Part shown: one piece after another, positions 1 through 11,813 of the stretch
How positions within the stretch are numbered: position 1 is the stretch's first letter
How the letters are laid out: each line of letters opens with the position of its first letter
Assembly: GCF_024584785.1 (NCBI RefSeq)
Contig: NZ_CP074112.1
Location: 2,232,001-2,296,000 of the forward strand
Origin: Idiomarina loihiensis
GTDB lineage: Bacteria > Pseudomonadota > Gammaproteobacteria > Enterobacterales > Alteromonadaceae
DNA length: 64,000 nucleotides
Direction: 5' to 3'
Translations under genes and position numbers: made by a program
Notes under the pieces: generated by a model
What the model saw: the letters and a program-made list of their open reading frames with translations, nothing else
The model's database searches: none
Told to the model about the DNA's origin: nothing

Positions 1-1188
1 GCAATCGCAAATGAGTTATCATTGCGAGAGGCATTTGAGAACGTCTTGCGAGATAACCCAATCTTAAAGAAGTACCCGTATCAGCAACGTATGGCTGAAG
101 CTGAAAAACTGCAGGCATCGCTGCGTCCAAATCCAGTTATCGGGTTCGAACTGGAGGATTTTGCTGGTAATGGTGAAAGCCAAGGATTCGACAGCGCTCA
201 AGCAACATTGTCGTTCAGTCAGCTTATTGAGCTTGGTGGAAAACGCGAGCAACGAGTTGAGTATGCGAACGCGCGACAACGTCAGCGGGCCGCTGAGTTT
301 AATTACGAAAAGATCGAAATCCTAGCGGAGACGGCTTATCGTTTTTACGAAGTTGTTCGGTTGCAGCAGTTGGCCGAGTGGAATAGCCATCAGCAGCAAC
401 GGCTCGATAGTGCAATGCAAATAGTCAAGGAGCGGGTCCGGTCCGGAGCTGTGCCACCATCGGAAGCAACTAAAGTTTCATTGCAACAACGCCAAGTAAG
501 CATCCAATCCGAAGAGATTATTGGAAAGCTTGACCAAGCACGAGCGAACTTAAGTGCAATGTGGGCAGCACAGCCGAACTTTACAGGTGTAGTCGGTAAC
601 TTTGATCAATCTTTTGATATTCCTTCACAAACTGAAGTTGAACAAGCGGTCAATCAAGCGCCAGAGTTTCTTCGTTTACTGGATTCAGAACGGTTACTCG
701 CGGCAAAAGTTGATGCTGTGAAGGCAGATGCTTCTGCCGATCTCAATGTTGGAGTGGGTGTTCGTTACAACAATCAGCTAAATGACACTGGTCTTGTTCT
801 CCAGGCGTCGATGCCTCTTCAACTTTCGAACCCAAATCAGGGAACTCTTGAGGCTACTAAAGCTGAGCGTACGTTAGTTTTTGAACAGCAGCGTTTAATT
901 CGAGACCAGTTGCGCGTTCGTGCTCGATCGCTGTTGGGTCGCATACAAACAAATTATCGCTACTTAAAGAGCATTCAAGCAGATTTATTGCCCCTCGCTG
1001 AGCAACTAGTCGATGAAACCACCGATGGCTATCGCCGAGGTATACATAGTCTTTTAGTTGTTCTTGATGCGCAAGATGAACTAGCACAGCTTGAGTATCA
1101 AACCCTTGAGCGCCGAAGCGCTATCCATCAAGACATTCTTGAGCTTGAGCGAATGACGGGTCAATCATTTTTGGAATCTAAATTATGA
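1..1188 (+). CDS. czcC: Outer-membrane efflux protein, CzcC/TolC family (5' end outside window)
   Basis: This is the outer-membrane channel of a tripartite heavy-metal RND exporter. The reading frame is open from base 1 without a start, so the signal peptide and first residues lie upstream of the window. About 395 residues remain. They show the two long helical repeats of OEP proteins: PNP then FSQLIELGGKREQRVE in the first half, and SMPLQLSNPNQG then DEL-QLEYQTLE in the second. The stop overlaps the next start (ATGA), so it is translationally coupled to the adaptor gene. Family is clear. The exact metal is inferred from the pump gene two positions downstream. Confidence 0.88.
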   Translation, partial: AIANELSLREAFENVLRDNPILKKYPYQQRMAEAEKLQASLRPNPVIGFELEDFAGNGESQGFDSAQATLSFSQLIELGGKREQRVEYANARQRQRAAEFNYEKIEILAETAYRFYEVVRLQQLAEWNSHQQQRLDSAMQIVKERVRSGAVPPSEATKVSLQQRQVSIQSEEIIGKLDQARANLSAMWAAQPNFTGVVGNFDQSFDIPSQTEVEQAVNQAPEFLRLLDSERLLAAKVDAVKADASADLNVGVGVRYNNQLNDTGLVLQASMPLQLSNPNQGTLEATKAERTLVFEQQRLIRDQLRVRARSLLGRIQTNYRYLKSIQADLLPLAEQLVDETTDGYRRGIHSLLVVLDAQDELAQLEYQTLERRSAIHQDILELERMTGQSFLESKL

Positions 1189-2411
1189 ATTTTATAAAAG
1201 CAATTTTTACATTGATCGTTCTATGCGTAGCGCTAAGCCTATCAGCATTGAGTAATGCTTCAACTGAGCATGGCCATACGGAGACAGAGACCAAGGGGCC
1301 AAATGGTGGAATCCTATTAAGCGACGGTGATTTATCAGTCGAGATAACGATTTACGAAACAGGAATTCCCCCGGAAATGAGAGTCTACACCTACCTAAAC
1401 GGAGAAATCGCAGCACCAAAGGATGTGGAGCTCTCGGTGACTTTGCATCGGCTTGGCGACGTCAATGACAACTTGAGCTTCACGCCAGAGAATAATTATC
1501 TGGTCAGTAATGAGGTGGTCACTGAGCCACATTCTTACGAGGTCTCGGTTGCTGTTAGTACGAAAGACCATCGTGCTACATGGCATTATGAAAGCTTTGA
1601 GGGAAGAACAACCTTGTCTGACCGCATCATTCGAAAGGCAGATATTTTGGTTGAGCGTGCGAGCCCGCAGACACTTGAGCTCAAAGAGCGCTTGTTTGGG
1701 GTTATTGCTCCAGTAACAGAAAAAATCATCTCAATTACTCCGACTTATAAAGGGAAGGTAACTGATGTTGAGGTTTCCATTGGCGACCAAGTTTCAGCTG
1801 GCCAGACGCTTGCGAAAATTATCAACGCTGCAAGTGGTGTCAGTTACGATGTTGTTAGCCCTATTAAGGGAGAGATTACCGAAAAGTTTGTATCTGTCGG
1901 TGAAGTGGTTAACGAGCAAACACTTTTCGAGATTGGTGACTTATCCTCGGTTTGGGTTGAGCTCTCAGCGTTCCCTGAAAACATCGAGAAACTTCAAGTC
2001 GGACAAACAGCGGAGGTTTACGACTTGCATCAACACGAGCGCGTTCGTGGAGAAGTGATCTACATTGCGCCGGTGATGACCGGTGGACACATAGCTCGAG
2101 CGCGAGTGCTTATTGATAACTCTGCAGGTCATTGGCGGCCGGGAATGCACGTAAAATCTGACGTGAAAACGCGTGAACGCGCTGTGCCTCTGGCTGTGCA
2201 AGTTGATGCAATTCAGTCTTTTCGGGACATGCCTGTGGTGTTTGCGCAGTACGGAAACACTTTTGAAGTTCGCATGATAGAACTTGGCGAGAGTGATGGA
2301 GAATATACCGAAGTTACTGGCGGTCTAGCTCCGGATACTCCTTATGTGATCGGAAACAGCTACATACTCAAAGCCGATGTTCTCAAAGACGGCGCGAGCC
2401 ATGACCACTAG
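1185..2411 (+). CDS. czcB: Periplasmic adaptor (membrane fusion) protein of heavy-metal RND efflux, CzcB-like
   Basis: The 408-residue adaptor joins the inner-membrane pump to the outer-membrane channel. An N-terminal hydrophobic signal (about residues 5-25) is followed by a His/Glu-rich stretch (EHGHTETET) and an N-terminal domain of the kind found in CzcB adaptors. A lipoyl/barrel-sandwich hybrid follows (GKVTDVEVSIGDQVSAGQ and VVSPIKGEITEKFVSVGEVV), then a beta-barrel region (WVELSAFPENIEKLQVGQ). The C-terminus is His-rich (SHDH). It overlaps czcC by 4 nt and lies 12 nt before czcA, so all three form one operon. Confidence 0.88.
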   Translation: MNFIKAIFTLIVLCVALSLSALSNASTEHGHTETETKGPNGGILLSDGDLSVEITIYETGIPPEMRVYTYLNGEIAAPKDVELSVTLHRLGDVNDNLSFTPENNYLVSNEVVTEPHSYEVSVAVSTKDHRATWHYESFEGRTTLSDRIIRKADILVERASPQTLELKERLFGVIAPVTEKIISITPTYKGKVTDVEVSIGDQVSAGQTLAKIINAASGVSYDVVSPIKGEITEKFVSVGEVVNEQTLFEIGDLSSVWVELSAFPENIEKLQVGQTAEVYDLHQHERVRGEVIYIAPVMTGGHIARARVLIDNSAGHWRPGMHVKSDVKTRERAVPLAVQVDAIQSFRDMPVVFAQYGNTFEVRMIELGESDGEYTEVTGGLAPDTPYVIGNSYILKADVLKDGASHDH

Positions 2412-5561
<3,150 letters not shown>

Positions 5562-5573
5562 TCTTGCTGTTTT

Positions 5574-5601
5574 GGAAGTTGGGTCGAAAGATCCAACTTC
5601 C
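5574..5601. terminator. Hairpin between convergent czcA and the BASS-family gene
   Basis: A GGAAGTTGG / CCAACTTCC stem extends inward to a GAAA tetraloop (one G-T wobble). It lies between two convergent genes. There is no strong T run on either side, so it is a weak or bidirectional terminator at best. Confidence 0.45.
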
Positions 5602-5654
5602 ATTCAAATACCCCCGAGCCATCATTACTAATGGCGAAGATACACCTATCGTTT

Positions 5655-6467
5655 TCAATCGTTTATTTTGGTCATGTCGCGAGCGAGAAGTTTAGCGACA
5701 ATAGGTGAAGTAATCATTTGAATGACGGCAAAAAATGCAGCGGGAATTGCAATTTCAGGGGGAAGCCCAGATGCAGCAACAAAAGCAGCGGCAATGCTAA
5801 ACTCCTTTTTACTGACTGTAAAAAGATAAGTGATCATTTCTTGTCGGTCATTGGTAAACAACCGGGACGTCATACCAACCAAATAGCCCATTAGATTAAG
5901 GCATAATGCTGCTCCGCCGATCACAAACGCATACCAGCCGTAACCAATGATAGTTTCAGCATTCGGCCCTACAACAGCGAGCAGTATCAAAAGATAGATC
6001 ACCGAGCCGACACCTGCATAAGTTGAGTCATGTCGTGCAAAGAAGCTCGAAAAACGCGTGCGTAAACTAACACCGACGACCGTTGGAACAAGAACGACCA
6101 ACATCAACTCAAGAATAATCGTGGCTAAGGGAACGGTTAGCTGAATGCCTGTTAACCATAAAAATAAGAAGGGAACGATGAATGGCGACAGCGCAGTATT
6201 GACTGCGTTAAAGACGGCCGCTAAAGCAACATTGCCTCGAGCCATCAGCACTAATAATGGCGAAGAGACATCTGTTGGCAGCGTGCCGAGTAGGGCTTGG
6301 CCTGCCGATAACGAGCCGCTGCCGAAGAAAAGTCTTCCGGTCAGCCATCCTGCAATCGACATGGGTCCATAAACGAGACCCAACGCCCACAATTGCCGTG
6401 ATGGTTTACGTAGCACCATTCGTACATCGTGCGCATCAAAGGTTAAACTGATGACCAGCATTAACAA
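5655..6467 (-). CDS. Bile acid:sodium symporter (BASS) family transporter, start unclear
   Basis: This polytopic inner-membrane protein has BASS/ACR3-type helices and a family-like C-terminus (KKEFSIAAAFVAASGLPPEIA, IPAAFFAVIQM). The first usable start is TTG at 6467. The same frame continues upstream for about 45 codons with convincing family sequence (ISRFFSFIESNLVWF, LPETGRFF), and no ATG, GTG or TTG occurs before an in-frame stop near 6620. Either the start codon was lost, a rare start is used, or translation begins inside the second helix. It is convergent with the czc operon. Substrate is unknown. Confidence 0.72.
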   Translation of the reverse strand: MLMLVISLTFDAHDVRMVLRKPSRQLWALGLVYGPMSIAGWLTGRLFFGSGSLSAGQALLGTLPTDVSSPLLVLMARGNVALAAVFNAVNTALSPFIVPFLFLWLTGIQLTVPLATIILELMLVVLVPTVVGVSLRTRFSSFFARHDSTYAGVGSVIYLLILLAVVGPNAETIIGYGWYAFVIGGAALCLNLMGYLVGMTSRLFTNDRQEMITYLFTVSKKEFSIAAAFVAASGLPPEIAIPAAFFAVIQMITSPIVAKLLARDMTKIND

Positions 6468-6774
6468 AGCCAGTAGTAGTCCGATAGAGCTTTCAAAGAA
6501 GCGTCCCGTTTCGGGCAGAAGTAATCCTAGCGCTGCGACACTGATGACAAACCAGACAAGGTTGGATTCAATAAAAGAGAAAAAGCGAGAGATATGTAAA
6601 TCCTTTTTACTTGGCGGACAATTATGCTTTGTTTAGCGCGCTTATTCTGTTGCCAGAATTATACGTCAATTTGATTTGGCTGCCATGCTTACCACATAAA
6701 TATAAGACACAAACTCCTGCGCGAACGGCCGCATTTGTCTGGCTAATTATCCTTTTTTCCATACCCTCTTGTGC

Positions 6775-6960
6775 CAAGTTTTGCAGGGTTTGGAGATAAA
6801 ACGCTAAAACTTCTGGCTAAATGGCCTCGTTAAAATGCTCCTGAGCCCCCTACAGGACGGGGCCTGCACGGTTAGCACCTCCTCTCACCATTTAATGTCA
6901 GCCAGTCGCTATTTACTCCGGAGGCAGAGGTCACAGGTTCGACTCCTGTCGGGTGCGCCA
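6775..6960 (+). repeat. Type B boundary block ending in tRNA-Arg(CCG) 3' half (att1)
   Basis: Bases 6916-6960 match the 3' half of tRNA-Arg(CCG): 3' side of the anticodon stem (GGAGGCAG), variable loop, T arm (ACAGG/CCTGT around TTCGACT) and acceptor strand with GCCA. No 5' half precedes it. The upstream sequence (CAAGTTTTGCAG and CTGGCTAAATGGCCTCG) recurs at 38045-38241 but not at the other four tRNA ends. The following ATTTTTAATGG is shared too. I interpret this as an attachment-site copy left by integration at the tRNA gene. The stretch 6610-6774 before it shows no gene. Confidence 0.8.
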
Positions 6961-7217
6961 TTTTTAATGGATTGCAGCGCACCTTCGTGTCCTTATAGTG
7001 CCGATAACTCAAAAAGTCCCACAGTTAGTCCCACACTTTTGTCATTTTCGCTGATTTGTCTTGGTGCTGTCGTTTTGTCTTTTTATGGTGCCCTGGGACA
7101 TGGATTTGTCGTTTGGGACAGGACAACGATGGCTTTAGTAAAACCACAATATTTATAGGATTCGTAGTTTTATCCTGAGCCCAACTGCTTAATACTCTAA
7201 TAATTCAACCTAAGATG
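6961..7217. other. Post-att1 gap with GGGAC-type repeats, no gene
   Basis: GCGCACC just after the att copy can pair with GGTGCGC of the tRNA end. Further on are repeated GTCCCAC and GGGAC words (about 7016-7040 and 7105-7125) and a ten-codon frame beginning MALVKPQYL and ending in a stop at about 7157. This resembles the arm sites and first codons found in front of island integrases, but no integrase follows. That reading is inference. Confidence 0.35.
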
Positions 7218-7275
7218 TTAGGTAAAAAGCAGATATAAGAACAGTAGAAAGATACCACCCACTATCATCTTGAAC

Positions 7276-8581
7276 GAGAGTGTAAAAATATCTGTGTAAA
7301 TGGCATTCTTAACAATATCGAAGAAGGATATCAGAATGCCAATATCAGACAAACTCATCGACCAGCTGCTGGACGGCTGTGATTCCCCAGAAGACATCTT
7401 AGGCGAAGCCGGCCTACTCAAACAGCTTACCAAGAAGGTGGCAGAGCGGGTGCTAGAGGCTGAAATGGAAGCTCATTTAGGCTACGCACCAAATGTCTCA
7501 GCCGGCAACAACAGCGGCAACTCTCGTAATGGTAAAACCAAGAAAACTGTTCGTAGCATCAATGGCGATGTCGAACTAGATATTCCTCGTGACCGTAACG
7601 GTAGTTTTGAGCCCAAGTTAGTTCGCAAAGGCGAACGCCAGCTGAATGGATTTGATGAGCGCATCATAGCATTGTATGCGCGTGGCATGACTACTCGTGA
7701 CATTCAAGCATACCTTGAAGAAGCCTATGGTGTTGAAGTCTCGCCGACGTTCATTTCTCAGGTGACCAACGCCGTCATGGACGAGGTCAAGGCCTGGCAG
7801 CATCGTCCGTTGGCAAAGCTGTACCCAGTTGTTTACCTTGATTGTCTAGTCGTTCGCAGCCGTGATTCTGGTGTTGTACAGAATAAGTCAGTGTACCTAG
7901 CGCTTGGCATCAACACTGACGGTGAAAAAGAGCTGCTCGGGCTGTGGATGGCTCAAACTGAAGGCGCTAAATTCTGGCTATCGGTAATGAACGAGCTGAA
8001 AAACCGTGGTGTAGACGATATCTTCATTGCCTGCTGCGATGGCCTTAAAGGCTTCCCTGAAGCCATTGAGGCGGTTTACCCGAAGACTCAAGTGCAACTG
8101 TGCATTGTGCACCAAATTCGCCACTCTCTGCGGTACGTAAACTGGAAACAGCGCAAGACTATTGCCGCTGATTTAAAACTCATTTATGGCGCGGCTACTC
8201 GCGCTGAAGCCGAGCAGGCACTAGAAAATTTCGCCTCGACATGGGACTCTGAGCATCCCACCATCAGTCGCTCATGGCGGGCAAACTGGGAGCGCTTAAG
8301 TGTGTTCTTCGACTACCCAGTTGAGATACGCAAGGCCATTTATACCACCAATGCCATTGAGTCGCTGAATGCGTCACTGCGCAAAATCACCAAAACTCGC
8401 CGGTCGTTCCCTAACGACGAAGCCGTCATGAAGGTGCTGTACTTGGCCTTGCATCAGGCTTCAAAAAAGTGGACTATGCCCATACGCAACTGGAAGCCAG
8501 CGATGGCACAGTTCGAGATTATATATCAGGATCGGATTTAACAGTGAAACCAGCCATTTACACAAAATCTTTTACAGTCTC
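7276..8581 (+). mobile_element. IS256-family insertion sequence, copy 1 (1,306 bp)
   Basis: The ends are imperfect inverted repeats (GAGAGTGTAAAA... left; the complement of ...TTTTACAGTCTC right). They are flanked by an exact 8-bp duplication TCTTGAAC at 7268-7275 and 8582-8589. The element appears identical to the copy at 17313-18618. It is inserted into a small zinc-ribbon gene on the opposite strand. Confidence 0.95.
7336..8541 (+). CDS. IS256-family transposase (mutator type), copy 1
   Basis: This is an intact DDE transposase of about 400 residues. The DDE residues are seen in VVYLDCLVVR (Asp), IACCDGLKGFPEAI (Asp) and TTNAIESLNASLRK (Glu). The ATG at 7336, with GAAGG a few bases upstream, is preferred over an earlier in-frame start at 7300. 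Its translation is identical to copy 2, so the element moved recently and is probably still active. Confidence 0.93.
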   Translation: MPISDKLIDQLLDGCDSPEDILGEAGLLKQLTKKVAERVLEAEMEAHLGYAPNVSAGNNSGNSRNGKTKKTVRSINGDVELDIPRDRNGSFEPKLVRKGERQLNGFDERIIALYARGMTTRDIQAYLEEAYGVEVSPTFISQVTNAVMDEVKAWQHRPLAKLYPVVYLDCLVVRSRDSGVVQNKSVYLALGINTDGEKELLGLWMAQTEGAKFWLSVMNELKNRGVDDIFIACCDGLKGFPEAIEAVYPKTQVQLCIVHQIRHSLRYVNWKQRKTIAADLKLIYGAATRAEAEQALENFASTWDSEHPTISRSWRANWERLSVFFDYPVEIRKAIYTTNAIESLNASLRKITKTRRSFPNDEAVMKVLYLALHQASKKWTMPIRNWKPAMAQFEIIYQDRI

Positions 8582-8837
8582 TCTTGAACACCGCGGGTGA
8601 TACGTATTGTGTCGCCCATGCCTCAGCTTTGGCGAAAAACATATCAGCACCTTTCTCGCCCACCGTCACCCACATACAAGCTTGACAGTGCCCTTTATAG
8701 TAAAGCTTCTCAGCTGGCTTGTTACAGCTTTTGCATTTTTTTACTGCCATGTACATTTTCCTTTTTATTACATGCAAAATTCATTCATCAAAACGCTATG
8801 AACTTGATTTTATTATCTTGATGTTAGCTTGTTTGAA

Positions 8838-9143
8838 TCATGCAATTTCATCATCGGAATATTTTCCTTCTTTTATGAACGAGAAACACTCTCTTATCGT
8901 TAGTGCGCACGGCACTACGTGTTCTGGGTGAGTTTTCACGCCCTCCTTAACAGCTTCAGAATGAGCGCAATGAACGTAGCGTTGCTCTGGGTGTAACACA
9001 TAATTGAAAATACGAGAATAAACACACTCAATGTTCGATTCCACTTGATCTCGAAAAAGCGACACTAAAGCTTGGCATGCTCTTAAATGCACTTCCTCTG
9101 GGGTAAGCTTCGCCGTATTCATAATTCCCTGCTGCTTATCCAT
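8838..9143 (-). CDS. Hypothetical protein, 101 aa
   Basis: This is a small soluble protein with no recognised family. Cys and His residues recur (IECVYSR, YVHCAHSEAV, HVVPCAL, IRECFSF), so metal binding is possible but unproven. The start at 9143 gives MDKQQGIMNTAK. A second ATG at 9122 is equally possible. It is divergent from the membrane-protein gene at 9297. Confidence 0.5.
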   Translation of the reverse strand: MDKQQGIMNTAKLTPEEVHLRACQALVSLFRDQVESNIECVYSRIFNYVLHPEQRYVHCAHSEAVKEGVKTHPEHVVPCALTIRECFSFIKEGKYSDDEIA

Positions 9144-9296
9144 TGTTCTCTTGCCTAAAATCCATGGTCAAATAGCAACATTACCATTGCAGTCGCGGGC
9201 TCAACTCAATATAGTCGGCATTTACTTAATAACTTACACATCGAAAATAGAAAAAGCGAGCCGGCGCTCATAAGGAATTTAGCAAAGGGATTTCAC

Positions 9297-9821
9297 TTGA
9301 ATAAAACTAATTACACCATGACTTGGGACGAGCTTCTCAGCACTGGCTTACACTGGCTCTTTAAAGCGTCATTTTTCATTATCTCTTCTGCCCTTTTCGC
9401 CATCGCACTTTGGGGGCTTCCGGCTACGGTTTTTCCTAACGACGCAGGTTGGCATGACCTGAGCAACATGGAGATTTTGTTCCTAACAGGGTTTACGCTT
9501 CTTTCAGCACGCTACATCGTAAAAGTGAGAAAACACTCTGCTAAAGTTGGCAACGCCATTTACCGATACTTCACTGCAATTGGCATTCATACGTTTGTAT
9601 TCATTAGCTCTGAACTCCTCTTTGGCTCACTGAGCTCTTACAACAATCAACTATTGATGAACAATAAGCAGGATTACTGGAACTTAGCTTACAATGCATC
9701 TCTGTTGCTCTTAATATTTGCCATCGCACCAAAGGGTAAGCTCAAGTTTTCACAAGCTGTTTCAGCTACTTCGCCTCCAGAAAAAGTCACACTCAGGGAA
9801 GAAAAGCAGGATCATGTTTAA
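9297..9821 (+). CDS. Four-helix membrane protein, unknown function
   Basis: The 174-residue protein has four hydrophobic segments (about residues 18-45, 55-70, 92-112 and 130-146) and a charged C-terminus. The TTG at 9297 has AAAGGG eight bases upstream. The next ATG (9315) has no better site. Its stop overlaps the next gene's start by a few bases, so the two are likely co-transcribed. No family recognised. Confidence 0.6.
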   Translation: MNKTNYTMTWDELLSTGLHWLFKASFFIISSALFAIALWGLPATVFPNDAGWHDLSNMEILFLTGFTLLSARYIVKVRKHSAKVGNAIYRYFTAIGIHTFVFISSELLFGSLSSYNNQLLMNNKQDYWNLAYNASLLLLIFAIAPKGKLKFSQAVSATSPPEKVTLREEKQDHV

Positions 9822-10173
9822 AAACCTAATACCCACACTAATTGTACTCATTAGCCTCATGCCGATAGCGGCCGATGCAAAAGGTAGTTTTGAGAACCCA
9901 GATGCTGAATTTTTAATCGGTGCCTGCCAGGCAGTCACTGAAATTTATAACGCACATAATGAGAAGCGATTCCTTGCAAGCCAAACCACGTCTCTTGCTG
10001 ATGCAATGCGCGCCGGTTATTGCTTAGGTGTGATGAAACAGTATCAGTGCCGGCGGCTGGGGAAATATTCTCTTTTCGAATCGGCGCGAAGAATTGCCAT
10101 TTTAGACGACGAAAGTTCGGATAATAGACACACCTCGATTGATAGAATCCTGCAGCAAGGTGTTTGCCGATAG
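9814..10173 (+). CDS. Exported Rap1a/Tai-like small protein
   Basis: The 119-residue product has a clear signal peptide (MFKNLIPTLIVLISLMPIAADA). The mature part has the pattern FLIGACQAV ... AGYCLGVMKQYQC ... QQGVCR, which resembles the Rap1a/Tai immunity-type family (conserved Cys and GYC-G motif). It overlaps the upstream membrane-protein gene by 8 nt. Without a partner effector, immunity function is only an inference from the family. Confidence 0.55.
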   Translation: MFKNLIPTLIVLISLMPIAADAKGSFENPDAEFLIGACQAVTEIYNAHNEKRFLASQTTSLADAMRAGYCLGVMKQYQCRRLGKYSLFESARRIAILDDESSDNRHTSIDRILQQGVCR

Positions 10174-10174
10174 C

Positions 10175-10852
10175 ATGCGTTATAAAATTCCAGAGCTTTT
10201 ACGGAAAGTATTTAATATCTCATCAGCTGAAGACAGCAAGATACTCAAAGACAAAGCAATGTCTTTTGTTCGTAACGGTCTCGTTCAAGCCGAAGCTGAG
10301 CAAGGTATACACAGGAAGCAGTGGTTCATTACTAGTACATCTGGTGAAGTTACGCTTTACAATGCTCTTTTGCTGAATGCATTCTTTCCCGATCCTAAGC
10401 GTGTGAAGTCTATCTTCGATGATGTAAAAGTGAGGGAAGAAAGCGCGGAAATAGTTCGTAGCTTAATTTTGGATAAGCAGGCTCTTGTTGGCGTGGCGCT
10501 TTTGAGTTCTAAGTCTCAGCTTTTAATAGGCTGCTTAAATGATATCGAAACGTTCGACTTAAGACATAAAACGCTTCCCAACCCCTTTCAAACTCTTCCG
10601 CAGCTTGCGCTTGGTAGTAATATAGGTTTGTTACAAGCCTTACTGGCGCAGACCGCATCTTTGGATGTTCATGATTCGTTACTGTCTGCTTATCTTCGTC
10701 AGGACTGGGTTGAAGCAATGAGTCATTGCGCACGGATTAAAGAGCTTCATGCCCAGAGTGAGACCTACCGTGAGCTCATTGAGTCAGTGGAACGCGGCTA
10801 TCAAGAAGCTTACGAGTTTGACCAGCTGATAAGTCTTTTCAAAAATCAATAA
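10175..10852 (+). CDS. Possible helix-turn-helix regulator upstream of viperin gene
   Basis: The 225-residue protein starts at ATG 10175, just after the stop of the preceding gene. An earlier in-frame start at 10139 would overlap that gene. The N-terminus (KIPELLRKVFN, then KAMSFVRNGLVQ) resembles a winged helix, and the rest is helical. No family is recognised with certainty. It sits directly before a perfect palindrome and the viperin gene, so it could be their regulator; that is inference. Confidence 0.5.
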   Translation: MRYKIPELLRKVFNISSAEDSKILKDKAMSFVRNGLVQAEAEQGIHRKQWFITSTSGEVTLYNALLLNAFFPDPKRVKSIFDDVKVREESAEIVRSLILDKQALVGVALLSSKSQLLIGCLNDIETFDLRHKTLPNPFQTLPQLALGSNIGLLQALLAQTASLDVHDSLLSAYLRQDWVEAMSHCARIKELHAQSETYRELIESVERGYQEAYEFDQLISLFKNQ

Positions 10853-10861
10853 AAAGTCTTT

Positions 10862-10878
10862 TTAGTGCACTGCACTAA
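10862..10878. promoter_or_regulatory. Perfect palindrome upstream of viperin gene, candidate operator
   Basis: TTAGTGCACTGCACTAA is an 8+1+8 perfect inverted repeat. It lies 42 bases before the viperin ATG and just after the putative regulator gene. Its position and symmetry suit a repressor site. It could alternatively act as a short hairpin for the upstream gene. Confidence 0.5.
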
Positions 10879-10919
10879 TAAATCATCTCTCCCGCGACTT
10901 AAATTAACGGAGAGAAATA

Positions 10920-11804
10920 ATGACTATTCGCACTCAAGAACTTGTTATCAATTTTCATATGACCGAGGCATGCAATTTTCGGTGTGCATACTGCTACGCT
11001 AAATGGAATGACGAGCCTAGTAGTAAAGAGCTTTATGGCCATTCAGGACAGGTAGACGCGTTACTCAATTCACTTGCCGACTACTTTTTCAATTCTAACC
11101 CTATTCGAGAGCAACTCGGCTATCAGCGCGTTCGTATTAATTTCGCCGGTGGCGAACCAATGATGCTGGGTAAATACTTTACTAGGGCATTAGTAAAAGC
11201 AAAGGCGCTCGGATTTCAAACATCGGTCATCACCAACGGGCACTTTCTCAATGATAAGATGATGCGCGAGGTCGCACCAAGCCTTGATATACTGGGCATC
11301 AGTTTCGATACAGCCGATGAATTGATTGCGCAATCTATTGGGCGCACCGATCGCCATAAGCGTTGGTTAAGCCCGAGGCAGCTGCTTGAACTATGCCATT
11401 CATACCGGCACCTCAATCCACTAGGTAAGCTAAAGCTAAACACCGTCGTCAACCCGTTCAATTTTCGCGAAGACCTGTCAGCACTAATCAACCAAATTCA
11501 GCCTGATAAATGGAAGCTACTTCGTGTATTACCGGTTCACGACACGTCTCAAGTCGTTACTGATACACAATACCAAGCCTACGTAGATCGCCACCTGCGA
11601 AGCTATCCAAGGCTGATCATTGAGGATAATGATGATATGTGGCAGTCCTATTTAATGATAAACCCACAAGGCCAGTTTTATCAAAATGTAAACCCGACCA
11701 GTGGGCACCTACAGAGCAAACCGATTTTACAAGTGGGTGTTCAAGAGGCGCTAAGTGAGATTCCTTTCGATGTGCGCGCATTCGCAAGTCGTTATAGCGC
11801 GTAA
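10920..11804 (+). CDS. Prokaryotic viperin (pVip), antiviral radical SAM nucleotide-modifying enzyme
   Basis: The 294-residue radical SAM enzyme has C18-x3-C22-x2-C25 (EACNFRCAYCYAKW) for the 4Fe-4S cluster. Other viperin-like segments are NFAGGEPMMLGKY, ITNGHFLND, LGISFDTADE, KLNTVVNPFNFREDL, KWKLLRVLPVHD, EDNDDMWQSYLMINPQGQF and a short Pro/Phe-rich tail. Viperins of this family convert nucleoside triphosphates to 3'-deoxy-3',4'-didehydro forms that stop viral polymerases. The start has GGAGAGAAATA upstream. Which nucleotide it modifies cannot be read from sequence. Confidence 0.85.
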   Translation: MTIRTQELVINFHMTEACNFRCAYCYAKWNDEPSSKELYGHSGQVDALLNSLADYFFNSNPIREQLGYQRVRINFAGGEPMMLGKYFTRALVKAKALGFQTSVITNGHFLNDKMMREVAPSLDILGISFDTADELIAQSIGRTDRHKRWLSPRQLLELCHSYRHLNPLGKLKLNTVVNPFNFREDLSALINQIQPDKWKLLRVLPVHDTSQVVTDTQYQAYVDRHLRSYPRLIIEDNDDMWQSYLMINPQGQFYQNVNPTSGHLQSKPILQVGVQEALSEIPFDVRAFASRYSA

Positions 11805-11813
11805 GGAGTCGTC

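Larger units (their letters stand above)
7218..8750 (-). pseudogene. Zinc-ribbon / C-terminal membrane-helix protein, split by IS256
   Basis: The N-terminal part (8750 down to 8582) encodes MAVKKCKSCNKPAEKL, a two-CxxC zinc ribbon (CKSC, CQAC), and ends in YVSPAVFK. The C-terminal part (7275 to 7218) continues MIVGGIFLLFLYLLFT, a membrane helix. Removing the IS and one target-duplication copy restores a single frame of about 75 residues. The intact paralogue at 19464-19682 has the same plan. Function is unknown. Confidence 0.85.

Noticed and set aside
6916-6960. Complete tRNA genes at the six repeats
   Set aside because: Only the anticodon-to-CCA half is present each time; no D arm or 5' acceptor strand pairs with it.
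7482-7803. Minus-strand frames inside IS256 copies (also 17519-17840)
   Set aside because: Antisense shadows of the transposase, identical in both copies only because the IS is identical.
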